In this document: one piece after another, positions 8,240 through 16,602 of the stretch
Numbering within the stretch: the first letter of the stretch is position 1
Layout: every line of letters begins with the position of its first letter
From: a virus
IMG/VR virus record: IMGVR_UViG_3300025840_003418
Location: 1 to 64,000 of that record
DNA: 64,000 bases
Reading direction: 5' to 3' (one strand)
The notes under the pieces: model-generated
Seen by the model: the letters and a program-made list of their open reading frames with translations, nothing else
What the model was told of the DNA's origin: nothing
The model's database searches: none
Program-made: the position numbers and the translations under genes

Positions 8240-8720
8240 CGTAAAAGATGGTGTAGCATTTATGTGGATACCAGGTAACGCAGATGATTGGCTAAAGGAT
8301 AATATTTCTGAAACTGGAGATATTGTCCGTAAAGATTACAGTCAGTATGTTGTTATATTAAGAGATCCTCTAACTCGTTGGATTGATAATGTAGTAAAAT
8401 ATACAAGCGGTGATGTCGATCTTGAACAGCAAGTTTTAGATGATTATGCTAATACACTAATGTATGACGATAATACTAGTTTACAAAATACGTGGATAGC
8501 AAATTTACTTCGCAAAACAAAAGCTAATATAGAATTTTACTATTATGATAACTTAGAGTCTTTAAACAAAAAATATAATATTGCAGAAAGTCTACCCTTA
8601 TCATCGTATAGTATTAGTACACTTGGAAATGACCTTGAAAATTTATCTACATTACCGAGAATAATAAAATCAACATATAGCGAAGATTATAGATTAATTA
8701 AAGATAAACTTGGGTTTTAA
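8229..8720 (+). CDS. Sulfotransferase-like protein (163 aa)
   Basis: The ATG at 8229 is preferred over one at 8136, which would add a 31-residue out-of-character segment overlapping the DUF2061 gene. The core VVILRDPLTRWIDNVVKY resembles the 3'-phosphate-binding motif (RxPxxRxxS) of PAPS-dependent sulfotransferases. The N-terminal FMWIPGNADDWL is in the position of the usual 5'-phosphosulfate loop but lacks KTGGT. It may be a divergent or inactive member. A second sulfotransferase-like gene lies at 31205-31810. Substrate is unknown. Confidence 0.55.
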   Translation: MDCSVKDGVAFMWIPGNADDWLKDNISETGDIVRKDYSQYVVILRDPLTRWIDNVVKYTSGDVDLEQQVLDDYANTLMYDDNTSLQNTWIANLLRKTKANIEFYYYDNLESLNKKYNIAESLPLSSYSISTLGNDLENLSTLPRIIKSTYSEDYRLIKDKLGF

Positions 8721-8995
8721 TGAAACGGTATTTTAAAAGAATATTCGTAGCATGGAGTATTTTTTGGAATACAGTGTTTGGTGGCAGAAATAATCAAACT
8801 ATAAGTGCAAGGATGTGGCAAAGAAAACGTGATCGTAAATGGCATATTGTTCCTATTATAGATAGATTATTTTGGTGGCAAAAAGGTCATTGTCAAGACA
8901 GTTGGGTTAAATGGACAATTATTAATCACGCAATTCGTAGATACGATAATCATATGGGTTTTGGTAAAAGGAATAAATTTCATTGGTACGAATAA
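8720..8995 (+). CDS. Conserved phage protein with NQTISAR motif (91 aa)
   Basis: The pattern of an N-terminal helix with FGGRNNQTISAR, a W-rich middle (KWHIVPIIDRLFWWQKGHC) and a terminal helix is shared with small proteins in many phages, including Pseudomonas phages. Their role is unknown. It overlaps the previous stop by one base (TAATG). The high Trp/His/Arg content suggests a compact basic protein, possibly nucleic-acid or metal binding. Confidence 0.7.
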   Translation: MKRYFKRIFVAWSIFWNTVFGGRNNQTISARMWQRKRDRKWHIVPIIDRLFWWQKGHCQDSWVKWTIINHAIRRYDNHMGFGKRNKFHWYE

Positions 8996-9162
8996 AAGAT
9001 TGGCTTACATCTACAAAAATATTTTGGCGGCTATGGTTTTGGTGGGGTATTAGACAAGCCCGCAAACATAGAATAGAAAATGAAAAGCGTTTAGCAGCAA
9101 TGCCTAAACTATCACTAGAAGAGTATTGGGAAAAAATAGCAGAAGAAAGTAAAAAACAATGA
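8983..9162 (+). CDS. Small basic hypothetical protein (59 aa)
   Basis: This frame starts with TTG at 8983, behind an AGGA ribosome binding site and overlapping the previous gene. It encodes WRLWFWWGIRQARKHRIENE and an acidic helical end. Its TGA forms an ATGA overlap with the cytidylyltransferase start, which supports translation. No family was recognised. The start is uncertain. Confidence 0.5.
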   Translation: MVRIKDWLTSTKIFWRLWFWWGIRQARKHRIENEKRLAAMPKLSLEEYWEKIAEESKKQ

Positions 9163-9584
9163 GAATTGGTTTCACCGCATCGACCTTCGATTTACTTCAC
9201 GCAGGACATGTTACTATGTTGCGTGAAGCAAAAGATCAATGCGACTATCTTATAGTAGGATTACAAACAGATCCTAGTATAGATAGGCCTGAAAAGAACG
9301 CTCCAGTTCAAACTGTTGTTGAGCGTTATACACAATTAAATGGAATAAAATATGTAGATGAAATAATTCCGTATAATAGTGAAAAAGATCTAGAAGATAT
9401 CTTGACAATGTACACAATTCATGTTAGAATACTAGGAGAAGAGTATAAAAATAAAACTTTCACAGGTAGATCTACTTGTGCAAAGAGAGGCATAGAACTA
9501 TATTTTAACAAACGTGATCATAGATTTAGCAGCAGTGATCTAAGAGAACGTGTAACGCAACGAGGAATAAATGCCCAACGATAA
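9159..9584 (+). CDS. Cytidylyltransferase-like nucleotidyltransferase
   Basis: This 141-residue protein belongs to the nucleotidyltransferase superfamily of glycerol-3-phosphate cytidylyltransferase and HldE C-terminal domains. Residues 14-17 are the HxGH nucleotide-binding motif (HAGH) after GFTASTFDLL, and FSSSDLRERV near the end matches the second signature (S-[ST]-[ST]-x-[LI]-x-R). It would activate a phosphorylated polyol or sugar with CTP or ATP; the substrate cannot be told. It begins a run of sugar-activation genes (phosphomannomutase, dehydrogenase, epimerase), suggesting a nucleotide-sugar or surface-glycan role. Confidence 0.85.
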   Translation: MRIGFTASTFDLLHAGHVTMLREAKDQCDYLIVGLQTDPSIDRPEKNAPVQTVVERYTQLNGIKYVDEIIPYNSEKDLEDILTMYTIHVRILGEEYKNKTFTGRSTCAKRGIELYFNKRDHRFSSSDLRERVTQRGINAQR

Positions 9585-9708
9585 TGATGTAACACTTAGT
9601 GAACTAACACAAATTCTTGCTAACACTGGTTTAGATTTTTACGTAAAGAAACAAAAAGACAATATTGTAAAAGTACACTTTATGGTAAGAAATGAAGATG
9701 ACGATTAA
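9571..9708 (+). CDS. Small hypothetical protein (45 aa)
   Basis: An ATG at 9571 follows GAGGAATAA, a usable ribosome binding site, and overlaps the end of the cytidylyltransferase gene. The reading is MPNDNDVTLSELTQILANTG, a probable strand, and an acidic end. It overlaps the next gene by 17 bases. It fills an otherwise empty 107-base gap. Function is unknown. Confidence 0.5.
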   Translation: MPNDNDVTLSELTQILANTGLDFYVKKQKDNIVKVHFMVRNEDDD

Positions 9709-10393
9709 ATATATTTTTGATGTAGACGGTACCCTAACTCCTAGTCGTGGACTAATGGATCTAAACTTCAAAGCATGGTTTAACACATTCTGTCTAGTAA
9801 ATGATGTGTATCTAGTAACTGGCAGTGACAGAGATAAAACATTTGAGCAAATTGGACATACTATAGATCTTGCTAAAGTTGTATTCAATTGTTCAGGTAA
9901 TGATATTTGGAGTGCTGGTGTAAACGTTCGCAGAAGTGAATGGACGATGCCGGACACATTGCGTAGTATGCTCAATGGTTGGCTACAACAAAGTAGTTTT
10001 GTATTACGGACAGGTAATCATATAGAAGAACGACCAGGATGTGCAAACTTTTCAATTGTTGGCAGAAACGCTACGCTAGGTGAACGTAAACTTTATATCG
10101 AGCATGATGAGAGTATGCGTGAACGAGAAACGATTGCACACCAAATTAATTCACATTATGAAGATATAACTGCAACTATAGGCGGAGAAACAGGTATAGA
10201 CATTTACCCTACGGGCTGTGACAAAGGGCAAGTGTTTTATGAATTTAACGATCATGATACGCTATACTTTTTTGGTGATAAAGTTTTGCCCGGCGGCAAT
10301 GACTACCCACTTGCAAAACTACTAAAGCACCCAAGTAAAGTGTTTGCTGTTACTGACTGGCGAGACACATGGCAGATTTTAAAAGATCTATGA
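9692..10393 (+). CDS. Eukaryotic-type phosphomannomutase (HAD family)
   Basis: It probably interconverts mannose-6-phosphate and mannose-1-phosphate. The N-terminus has the HAD motif DVDGTLT (residues 10-16). The cap region has IEERPGCANFSIVGR, matching the eukaryotic PMM substrate-binding stretch, followed by GGETGIDIYPTGCDKGQ and FFGDKVLPGGNDYPLA, the standard PMM C-terminal motifs. Length (233 aa) is close to human PMM2. Bacteria usually use an unrelated phosphomannomutase, so this gene looks like lateral transfer into the phage. It overlaps the next gene through ATGA. Confidence 0.85.
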   Translation: MKMTIKYIFDVDGTLTPSRGLMDLNFKAWFNTFCLVNDVYLVTGSDRDKTFEQIGHTIDLAKVVFNCSGNDIWSAGVNVRRSEWTMPDTLRSMLNGWLQQSSFVLRTGNHIEERPGCANFSIVGRNATLGERKLYIEHDESMRERETIAHQINSHYEDITATIGGETGIDIYPTGCDKGQVFYEFNDHDTLYFFGDKVLPGGNDYPLAKLLKHPSKVFAVTDWRDTWQILKDL

Positions 10394-11154
10394 AAATAGC
10401 AGTTGCTGGATATGGTGTACTAGGAAAGGTACATGTTGAATTATTACAGCCTCACTTTGATATTATGATCTACGATCCTCCTTTGGGATATAAAACAAAA
10501 CTAAAACACTGTGACGGATTAATTATTTGTTTACCTACTCCTACTATTAACGGAGTATGCAATATTGATCAATTTATTCCGGTAATTAAAAAAGCACCTA
10601 ATGTTCCTATTTTAGTTAGAAGTACTATTAGTATAGAAAGCTGGCGAAAACTACAATACGAGTTTCCTAAGTATAGTTTTACATTTTCTCCAGAATTTTT
10701 ACGTGAGGCTACTGCTGATGAAGACTTTAAGAGTATTCAATACATGGTAATGGGAGGTGGCAGTACGCATTTCTGGTCAGACATATTCCATCAAGGATAT
10801 AACAAATCAATTAACATTGTACAACAAGAAGCCGAAGAACTTATTTTAACAAAATATCTAAGAAATAGTTTTTTGGCTACTAAGGTTGCATTTTTTAATC
10901 AAGCATACGAACTATGCGAATCCTTGGGTGTAGATTTTGAAAAAGTTGCACTCGGTGTAGGAAATGATAGCAGAATTGGCCATAGTCATATGTCAATTAC
11001 ACCCGAGCGTGGATATGGTGGTAAGTGCCTTCCTAAAGATGTAAAAGCAATAATAGGTACAGCAAAACAACAAAATGTTAAACTTAGTATCGTAGAAGAA
11101 ATAGATTCTTATAATGAGAGTATAAGAGATGAAAATTTTAATAACCGGTCATAA
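10390..11154 (+). CDS. UDP-glucose/GDP-mannose dehydrogenase-like, C-terminally short
   Basis: The start at 10390 gives MKIAVAGYGVLG, a Rossmann NAD-binding N-terminus, and overlaps the PMM stop by ATGA. Conserved features are LICLPTPT, VRSTIS and FSPEFLREA. The catalytic Cys lies in GGKCLPKD (Cys about 213). These identify the nucleotide-sugar 6-dehydrogenase family (UDP-glucose or GDP-mannose to uronate). At 254 aa it lacks the C-terminal UDP-binding domain of the usual 400-440 aa enzymes and may act with a partner or on an altered substrate. It overlaps the epimerase gene by 26 bases. Confidence 0.8.
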   Translation: MKIAVAGYGVLGKVHVELLQPHFDIMIYDPPLGYKTKLKHCDGLIICLPTPTINGVCNIDQFIPVIKKAPNVPILVRSTISIESWRKLQYEFPKYSFTFSPEFLREATADEDFKSIQYMVMGGGSTHFWSDIFHQGYNKSINIVQQEAEELILTKYLRNSFLATKVAFFNQAYELCESLGVDFEKVALGVGNDSRIGHSHMSITPERGYGGKCLPKDVKAIIGTAKQQNVKLSIVEEIDSYNESIRDENFNNRS

Positions 11155-11860
11155 AGGATTTATAGGTTCACACTTATATAATTTAATATCCGGAGGTAAG
11201 CACGAGATAATCGGAATAGACTTGCAAGATGGAGACGACTTGCTAACTTGTGATCTTCCTGAAGTTGATATGATTATACACTTAGCTGGTAAAAGTGGTG
11301 TAAGAGAAAGCATGGGAGACCCAGCAGCATATTGGCGTAACAATGTGGAAGTATCTAAAAGAATATTTGATAGGTATCACGATAAACGAATAATATGGGC
11401 TAGTTCAAGTAGTGCATATGAACCTCATCTAAATCCTTATGCTGCGAGCAAATTTGTTATAGAAGAAGCAGCAGCTTGTAATATCAATATATTAGGAATG
11501 AGATTTCATACAGTATATTCTAGTACACCAAGAAAAGGAATGTTTTTACAAAAGTTAATAGATAACGAACTTGAATACGTTACAACACACTATAGAGATT
11601 TTGTACATATAGATGACCTATGTACAGGAATTGTACTTTGCTTATGGAGTAACATAACAGGTGAATTAGATATCGGATCAGGGATACCTGTTAAAGTCCG
11701 TGACTTAGCTCCTAATCTTCCTATCCGTCTAAATACCCCGAACGAAAGAGAGTACACCTGTGCTAACTTAGAAATAATTAATACCTTAGGCTACAAACCT
11801 AAATATAACATACAAAACTTCTTGACAAACAAGGACTTAGATAATATAATTTATATATGA
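11129..11860 (+). CDS. NAD-dependent sugar epimerase/dehydratase (SDR)
   Basis: This extended short-chain dehydrogenase has GHKGFIGS at 7-14 (GxxGxxG), HLAG after the fourth strand, a catalytic ASSSS segment at 91-95 and YAASK at 104-108. Members act on nucleotide sugars such as UDP-glucuronate or UDP-glucose. At 243 aa it is shorter than the usual 310-340, mostly in the substrate-binding part. It sits immediately after the sugar dehydrogenase, so the two may act in sequence. Its 3' end contains the promoter of the clamp gene. Confidence 0.8.
   Translation: MKILITGHKGFIGSHLYNLISGGKHEIIGIDLQDGDDLLTCDLPEVDMIIHLAGKSGVRESMGDPAAYWRNNVEVSKRIFDRYHDKRIIWASSSSAYEPHLNPYAASKFVIEEAAACNINILGMRFHTVYSSTPRKGMFLQKLIDNELEYVTTHYRDFVHIDDLCTGIVLCLWSNITGELDIGSGIPVKVRDLAPNLPIRLNTPNEREYTCANLEIINTLGYKPKYNIQNFLTNKDLDNIIYI
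11822..11850 (+). promoter_or_regulatory. Sigma70-type promoter for the sliding clamp
   Basis: TTGACA (11822-11827), a 17-bp spacer and TATAAT (11845-11850) form a full-consensus promoter inside the last codons of the epimerase gene. It is followed by TTGGAG and the clamp ATG at 11874. Confidence 0.85.
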
Positions 11861-11873
11861 TTGGAGAATATAT

Positions 11874-12617
11874 ATGAAAGACATTTTACAAGACATCGTT
11901 GCACACACACATTCACTAGGATTTTTAAGTCTTGTGAAGGTTACTAACGAAGATAACGAAACTACTATGAATAGTATGGCTGAAAATAGAGCCGTTGTTA
12001 TGAGTGCAGCAACGCATAATAAAGTTACAGAATTTACTGGTACATTTGGTATGACTAATTTAGACAAACTAAATTTGCATTTGAAGAATCCAGAGTATCA
12101 AAAAGATGCAAAAATTGAAGTTGTAAAGGCTGAACGTAACGGAGAAGTAGTTCCAACACATATTCACTTTGAAAACTCAATAGGCGACTTTGAAAACAAT
12201 TATCGCTTTATGGCAAAAGCAATTATTGAAGAGCAATTAAAAACTGTAAAGTTTAAAGGTGCTCAATGGAATGTAGAATTTACACCAAGTGTAGCCAGTA
12301 TTGCTAGATTAAAATTACAAAGTGATGCGCATAGCGATATGGAGAACTTTAATGTGTACACAAAAGACACAGGTGATGTAACCGATTTGTATTTTAGTTT
12401 TGGTGACGAAAGTACACACAGTGGCGAGTTTGTGTTTCAAAATAACGTAAACGGATCGTTACAAGGTAAATTTACTTGGCCAGTATCTGAAGTAAAATCT
12501 ATTTTAAACTTATCAGGCGACACAACTATGTCTATTTCAAATCAAGGTGCTATGCAAATTAGTGTTAATAGCGGAATGGCAACCTATGATTATATACTAC
12601 CTGCGAAAACAAAATAA
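11874..12617 (+). CDS. 45: Sliding clamp, DNA polymerase accessory protein (gp45-like)
   Basis: This 247-residue protein has the length and fold pattern of T4 gp45, the trimeric ring that tethers gp43 to DNA and activates late transcription. Supporting features are the N-terminal helix, SAATHNKVTEFTGTFGMTNLDKLNLHL, and a C-terminal half with a repeat of the clamp fold ending in TYDYILPAKTK. It has its own strong promoter. A clamp gene next to the nucleotide-modification genes fits an early/middle replication module. The T4-like late promoters seen elsewhere also need a clamp. Confidence 0.92.
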   Translation: MKDILQDIVAHTHSLGFLSLVKVTNEDNETTMNSMAENRAVVMSAATHNKVTEFTGTFGMTNLDKLNLHLKNPEYQKDAKIEVVKAERNGEVVPTHIHFENSIGDFENNYRFMAKAIIEEQLKTVKFKGAQWNVEFTPSVASIARLKLQSDAHSDMENFNVYTKDTGDVTDLYFSFGDESTHSGEFVFQNNVNGSLQGKFTWPVSEVKSILNLSGDTTMSISNQGAMQISVNSGMATYDYILPAKTK

Positions 12618-14155
12618 TGAGAACAGATCTTACTGAAGCACAAGAAGATTATGCACACTTTCTTCCTGCACTAAGTGGTTTCTATGCTACTTATGTAGGT
12701 AAACAACGTTTTGAAGAATACGTTCCTAAAGATCGTATCCCTTCTTTTTGGAATAGCGGTATAGAAAGTTTAAATTATCTTAATGCTAAAGAAGGTCAAT
12801 TCCAATATAAATGGAGCTTATATTCAGCAGGACATGCTGACTTGGATACAACTAAAGTTGTTCCTAAAGAAGACATGGTACGTAATAGAGATAGAGAAAA
12901 CACTTGGTTACTAGGTGACTCAGGTGGCTTCCAGATTGGTAAAGGTGTTTGGGAAGGCGACTGGAAAGATCCCAACTGTCCTAAAGCACAAGCAAAACGT
13001 GATGGCGTTCTTCGTTGGATGGATGCTTACATGGACTATGGAATGATACTTGATATTCCAGCCTGGGTTGCACGTTCTCCTAAAGGAGCAAAAGCAACAG
13101 GTATTAGTACATATCAAGATGCTGTGAACGCTACACGTATCAACAACGACTACTGGATGAAACATAGAACCGGATCTTGTAAATTCTTAAATGTATTACA
13201 AGGTGAAACACATAAAGATGCCAACGACTGGTATGAACAGATGAAAGATTACTGCGATCCAATCAAATACCCAGACAATCATTTTAATGGCTGGTCAATG
13301 GGTGGTCAGAACATGTGCGATGTTGATCTTGTTTTAAAACGTTTAGTTACACTTCATTTTGATAATTTGCTACAAGAAGGTTATCATGATGTTATGCACT
13401 TCCTTGGTACTAGTAAATTAGAATGGGCTTGTTTACTAACTGACATACAAAGAGCAGTTCGTAAGTATTATAATCCTAGTTTTATGATTACATTTGATTG
13501 TGCTTCTCCTTTCTTAGCAACTGCTAACGGACAAGTATATACATCAAACGAAACACCTGATAGAGGCAAATGGACGTATCGAATGTTGCCGAGTGTAGAC
13601 GAACTTAAATATGCAACTGATACTAGAACATTTCAAAATGCTACAGTACAAGATGGAATATTTCCTAAGTTCGAAAATAGCCCGTTAACTGATGGTTTAC
13701 TGGTTAATGAAGTATGTATATACAACAAAGGCGATAGAAATAAGATAGGTACACCTAAGGTACTAGCAGGCGAAGTTGAACTGGATAAGAATGATCAACC
13801 GGTGCTTGACGAAAATGGATCACCAATTGTTAGGAAAAAAGACAGCACTAGTTGGGATAGTTTTAGTTACGCTATACAAATGGGTCATAATGTATGGAGT
13901 CATATTAATGCAGTACAAGAAGCAAATAGACAATACGATAATGGTGTTGTGCCTAACATGCTTGTGCAAGAAAAACATGATAGAATCTTTTTTAGAGATG
14001 TAGTAGATAGAATTTTCTCTTGTACAAATAAAGAAGAATCTATTAAACTTATAGACGAACATTCTATGTTTTGGACAGAAATTCCCGGAACTAGAGGTGC
14101 AATTGGTAAAAAGACTGTAAATAACCAAACGTACTTCGGAGAGTTATTTGAGTGA
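12617..14155 (+). CDS. dpdA: TGT/DpdA-like guanine transglycosylase
   Basis: This 512-residue TIM-barrel protein resembles the tRNA-guanine transglycosylase/DpdA superfamily. DSGGF starts at Asp101, the position of the conserved TGT Asp. MITFDCASPF with Asp294 sits where the TGT nucleophile Asp lies, and SMGGQ resembles the substrate-binding GG motif. DpdA proteins exchange guanine in DNA for a 7-deazaguanine such as preQ0. FolE, QueD-like, QueE and QueC-like genes in the same window support this reading over a tRNA enzyme. The zinc Cys/His cluster of classical TGT is not obvious. The start overlaps the clamp stop (TAATG). Confidence 0.75.
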   Translation: MRTDLTEAQEDYAHFLPALSGFYATYVGKQRFEEYVPKDRIPSFWNSGIESLNYLNAKEGQFQYKWSLYSAGHADLDTTKVVPKEDMVRNRDRENTWLLGDSGGFQIGKGVWEGDWKDPNCPKAQAKRDGVLRWMDAYMDYGMILDIPAWVARSPKGAKATGISTYQDAVNATRINNDYWMKHRTGSCKFLNVLQGETHKDANDWYEQMKDYCDPIKYPDNHFNGWSMGGQNMCDVDLVLKRLVTLHFDNLLQEGYHDVMHFLGTSKLEWACLLTDIQRAVRKYYNPSFMITFDCASPFLATANGQVYTSNETPDRGKWTYRMLPSVDELKYATDTRTFQNATVQDGIFPKFENSPLTDGLLVNEVCIYNKGDRNKIGTPKVLAGEVELDKNDQPVLDENGSPIVRKKDSTSWDSFSYAIQMGHNVWSHINAVQEANRQYDNGVVPNMLVQEKHDRIFFRDVVDRIFSCTNKEESIKLIDEHSMFWTEIPGTRGAIGKKTVNNQTYFGELFE

Positions 14156-14342
14156 AAAGCCATTTAATAAAGTTATGAAGATGCAATTAGATAAATTATA
14201 TAAAGAGCATAAAGAACTTGACAATAAAATAAAAATACTATATAATAATTATACAAGCGGAGACGAGCTATACCGCCTAAAAACTAAAAAATTGTGGCTC
14301 AAGGATGAAATATACAGAATCGAACGACGGTTGAAGGACTAA
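14148..14342 (+). CDS. DUF465 (YdcH-like) small protein
   Basis: This 64-residue helical hairpin has HKELDNKIKIL, then a short loop and ELYRLKTKKLWLKDEIYRIE, the signature of DUF465/YdcH. A TTG start at 14148 has a GGAGAG site and overlaps the dpdA stop; a second possible start is ATG 14175. Function of the family is unknown. Confidence 0.75.
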   Translation: MSEKPFNKVMKMQLDKLYKEHKELDNKIKILYNNYTSGDELYRLKTKKLWLKDEIYRIERRLKD

Positions 14343-14345
14343 AAA

Positions 14346-14870
14346 GTGAGAAGAGAATACCAAGATGGTGAAGCAGACGATGCGTCCTTCTTTATAGGGA
14401 TAGAAGTTGAGCAAACACCGGCATTTGGTTTACGAACCTTATTTGTCGATGGCGTGCAACGTGAAGATAAAATAAAACAGTTATACGAAAACAATAACTG
14501 TAAACACATATTTTTTGGTGCTAATCATAGTTTTAGCCCTGCCGCTGGTGTATCTGAAGAATGGGCTCCTTGGGAAAATTTAATCTTAAGTTTCCTAAAA
14601 CAAGATTATCTTTGCACACTAGATATTCCTATGCAATGTGTAGAAAACTTTCACGAAGGCGGATTATGTGAATTTGATAACTTTATTCCGCAAATAAGAG
14701 TCCCGATACCATATGTTAAATTATGGAACTATAATACAATGGTTAAGATAGATGACAAATCTTACAGAGCAACTAATCCAGGTGTCTGGTGTCACAGTCT
14801 ACATGACTTAATGGCACATGACAAATTTACTGATTGGTTAAAATATCGTAACGATGTTATCTTAAAATGA
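14346..14870 (+). CDS. Conserved hypothetical within the deazaguanine gene group (174 aa)
   Basis: It has a GTG start. Hydrophobic strands alternate with loops (TLFVDGVQ, HIFFGANHSF, YLCTLDIPMQ, IRVPIPYVKLWNY, MVKIDD), giving an alpha/beta or partial-barrel look, and it ends with NPGVWCHSLHDLM. There are several Cys and His but no CxxxCxxC. It lies between the DpdA-like and QueD-like genes and overlaps the latter by ATGA, so a part in base modification is plausible. The family was not recognised with confidence. Confidence 0.7.
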   Translation: MRREYQDGEADDASFFIGIEVEQTPAFGLRTLFVDGVQREDKIKQLYENNNCKHIFFGANHSFSPAAGVSEEWAPWENLILSFLKQDYLCTLDIPMQCVENFHEGGLCEFDNFIPQIRVPIPYVKLWNYNTMVKIDDKSYRATNPGVWCHSLHDLMAHDKFTDWLKYRNDVILK

Positions 14871-15325
14871 CCGAAGAAGCACAGCAAGAATCATATTACA
14901 ATTACATGAAACGGCGTAACAAAGAAGAGGACGCTAAGATGTCTAAACTAGAAAATGCAAAACGCAGCATCTGGGTAACGTTTACCAAAGAAGGTATTCA
15001 TAAGTATCCAGCAGCGTTAGAAGATCCAGCACTAGCAACAGGGGATGAATATGATGTAAGCTTCTTAGGCTATCCACATCGTCATACGTTTCATTTTAAA
15101 GTGCAGATACAAGTAACACACAATGACAGAGATATTGAGTTTATCCAATTCAAACGTTGGTTGGAAAACTTATATAAAGAAGATCTACTTCAGTTAGACT
15201 ATAAGTCATGCGAGATGATCGCAGACGATTTGTACTTACAGATTAACGAAAAGTATCCAGGCCGTTTTGTAGTCATCGATGTAGCCGAAGATGGCGAAAA
15301 CGGCTGCCAAATAGTATATCCATAA
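14867..15325 (+). CDS. QueD/6-pyruvoyltetrahydropterin synthase-like protein
   Basis: QueD makes 6-carboxytetrahydropterin in the preQ0 pathway. The candidate zinc ligands are His45 (in FTKEGIHKYPAA) and His71 and His73 (in PHRHTFHFKV), the same pattern as the His and HxH of QueD/PTPS. NDRDIEFIQFK and SCEMIADDLYLQI match the later strand and helix, and DVAEDGENGC is where the family has its conserved Glu. The usual catalytic Cys near the HxH is not seen, so activity is uncertain. It sits two genes after the DpdA-like gene. Confidence 0.65.
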   Translation: MTEEAQQESYYNYMKRRNKEEDAKMSKLENAKRSIWVTFTKEGIHKYPAALEDPALATGDEYDVSFLGYPHRHTFHFKVQIQVTHNDRDIEFIQFKRWLENLYKEDLLQLDYKSCEMIADDLYLQINEKYPGRFVVIDVAEDGENGCQIVYP

Positions 15326-15346
15326 GACATAATAAAGGGAACCATA

Positions 15347-15535
15347 ATGTCGATCAATAACCCAGTTGTTAATAAAATTTTTAGTGACTTAGACGAATAC
15401 CGCGACTATTGCCGTTTTGAAGGCAAGGTCTTTGATGAAAAAGCTCTTTATAAGAGAGACGACCGTAATTGGCAAGCGTACGAAAAGTACAAGAACTGGT
15501 TACGTGCAAAGGCAAGAAACGCAAATAGGCGTTAG
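15347..15535 (+). CDS. Small conserved phage protein (62 aa)
   Basis: It has a good ribosome binding site (AAAGGGAACC). It is a highly charged helical protein with DEYRDYCRFEGKVFDE and a basic C-terminus (LRAKARNANRR). The style is typical of small proteins near the replication genes of marine T4-like phages. The next gene starts two bases after its stop. Function is unknown. Confidence 0.7.
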   Translation: MSINNPVVNKIFSDLDEYRDYCRFEGKVFDEKALYKRDDRNWQAYEKYKNWLRAKARNANRR

Positions 15536-15537
15536 TT

Positions 15538-16602
15538 ATGACAATCTATATTGTAGATATAGAAGCCGTCGACACTCGATATACTAAGCAGTGGAAGACA
15601 CATTTACCAGAACAGATACGGCTTGCAACTAATCAAACAGTTGAAGTCGTATCTGGGGGAGAGACGCCTCAGGCTACTACGCCTGGGGCTTTTCTTAACT
15701 TCGGAGGCACTAATGTATACAAGTCTAAGCAACTTGAACTAATTGGTGAAATGTTTTGTGATGGGATAATTAAAGACAATGATTACTTTTTATACACAGA
15801 TGCTTGGAACCCAACTGTTATTCAGTTACGGTATATGGCAGAGTTATTGGGAGTACGTATTAGAGTCGGAGGGCTTTGGCACGCCGGCTCCTACGACCCT
15901 GCAGATTTCCTTGGACGACTAATAGGCGATAAGCCTTGGGTCAGACATGCTGAAATGTCAATGTTTGAATGCTATGATCATAACTTCTTTGCAACTGACT
16001 TCCATATTGATATGTTTACAGATGTAATGATGGAAGACTATAATATTGATTATGATAAAATACATCGTGTAGGCTGGCCTATGGAATATTTGTCAGATGA
16101 ACTATGTATTTCAGAATACGACGAACAAGAAAAACGTAACTTAATACTCTTTCCGCATCGAGTAGCGCCTGAGAAGCAAGTTGAAATATTTAGAGACTTA
16201 GCAGAGTCTATGCCTGAATATGAATTTGTTATATGTCAAGAGCAGGAACTATCCAAGCACGAATATCACAAACTATTAGGTCAAGCAAAGGTTGTGTTTA
16301 GTGCGAACTTGCAAGAGACATTAGGTATTAGTTGGTATGAAGGTGCGTTGTTAGATGCTATTCCAATGGTGCCTGATAGATTAAGTTACAGTGAAATGGC
16401 TAGAGATAAATTTAAATATCCTAGCGAATGGACAGAGAACTTTGATGCATATATTGCAAACAAAGATAAAGTAATCGCAAAATTAAGAGACTACATTGAA
16501 AATTACGACACTTATGAATTTGATATCTACGAACAAGCTGCGACACTTTCACATAACTATTTCTCTGGTAAAGCATTATATGGAGCAATTGCTAATGAGT
16601 GA
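15538..16602 (+). CDS. GT-B glycosyltransferase (family 4-like)
   Basis: This 354-residue protein has the C-terminal nucleotide-sugar-binding half of GT-B enzymes. LILFPHRVAPEKQVEIF is the strand-helix that follows the domain linker, and LGQAKVVFSANLQETLGISWYEGALLDAIPMVPD carries the conserved Glu for nucleotide binding. Such genes are frequent in marine T4-like phages. T4 itself uses GT-B enzymes to glucosylate modified cytosine in DNA. With sugar-activation genes at 9-12 kb and deazaguanine genes nearby, DNA or surface glycosylation are both possible; this is inference. Confidence 0.8.
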   Translation: MTIYIVDIEAVDTRYTKQWKTHLPEQIRLATNQTVEVVSGGETPQATTPGAFLNFGGTNVYKSKQLELIGEMFCDGIIKDNDYFLYTDAWNPTVIQLRYMAELLGVRIRVGGLWHAGSYDPADFLGRLIGDKPWVRHAEMSMFECYDHNFFATDFHIDMFTDVMMEDYNIDYDKIHRVGWPMEYLSDELCISEYDEQEKRNLILFPHRVAPEKQVEIFRDLAESMPEYEFVICQEQELSKHEYHKLLGQAKVVFSANLQETLGISWYEGALLDAIPMVPDRLSYSEMARDKFKYPSEWTENFDAYIANKDKVIAKLRDYIENYDTYEFDIYEQAATLSHNYFSGKALYGAIANE

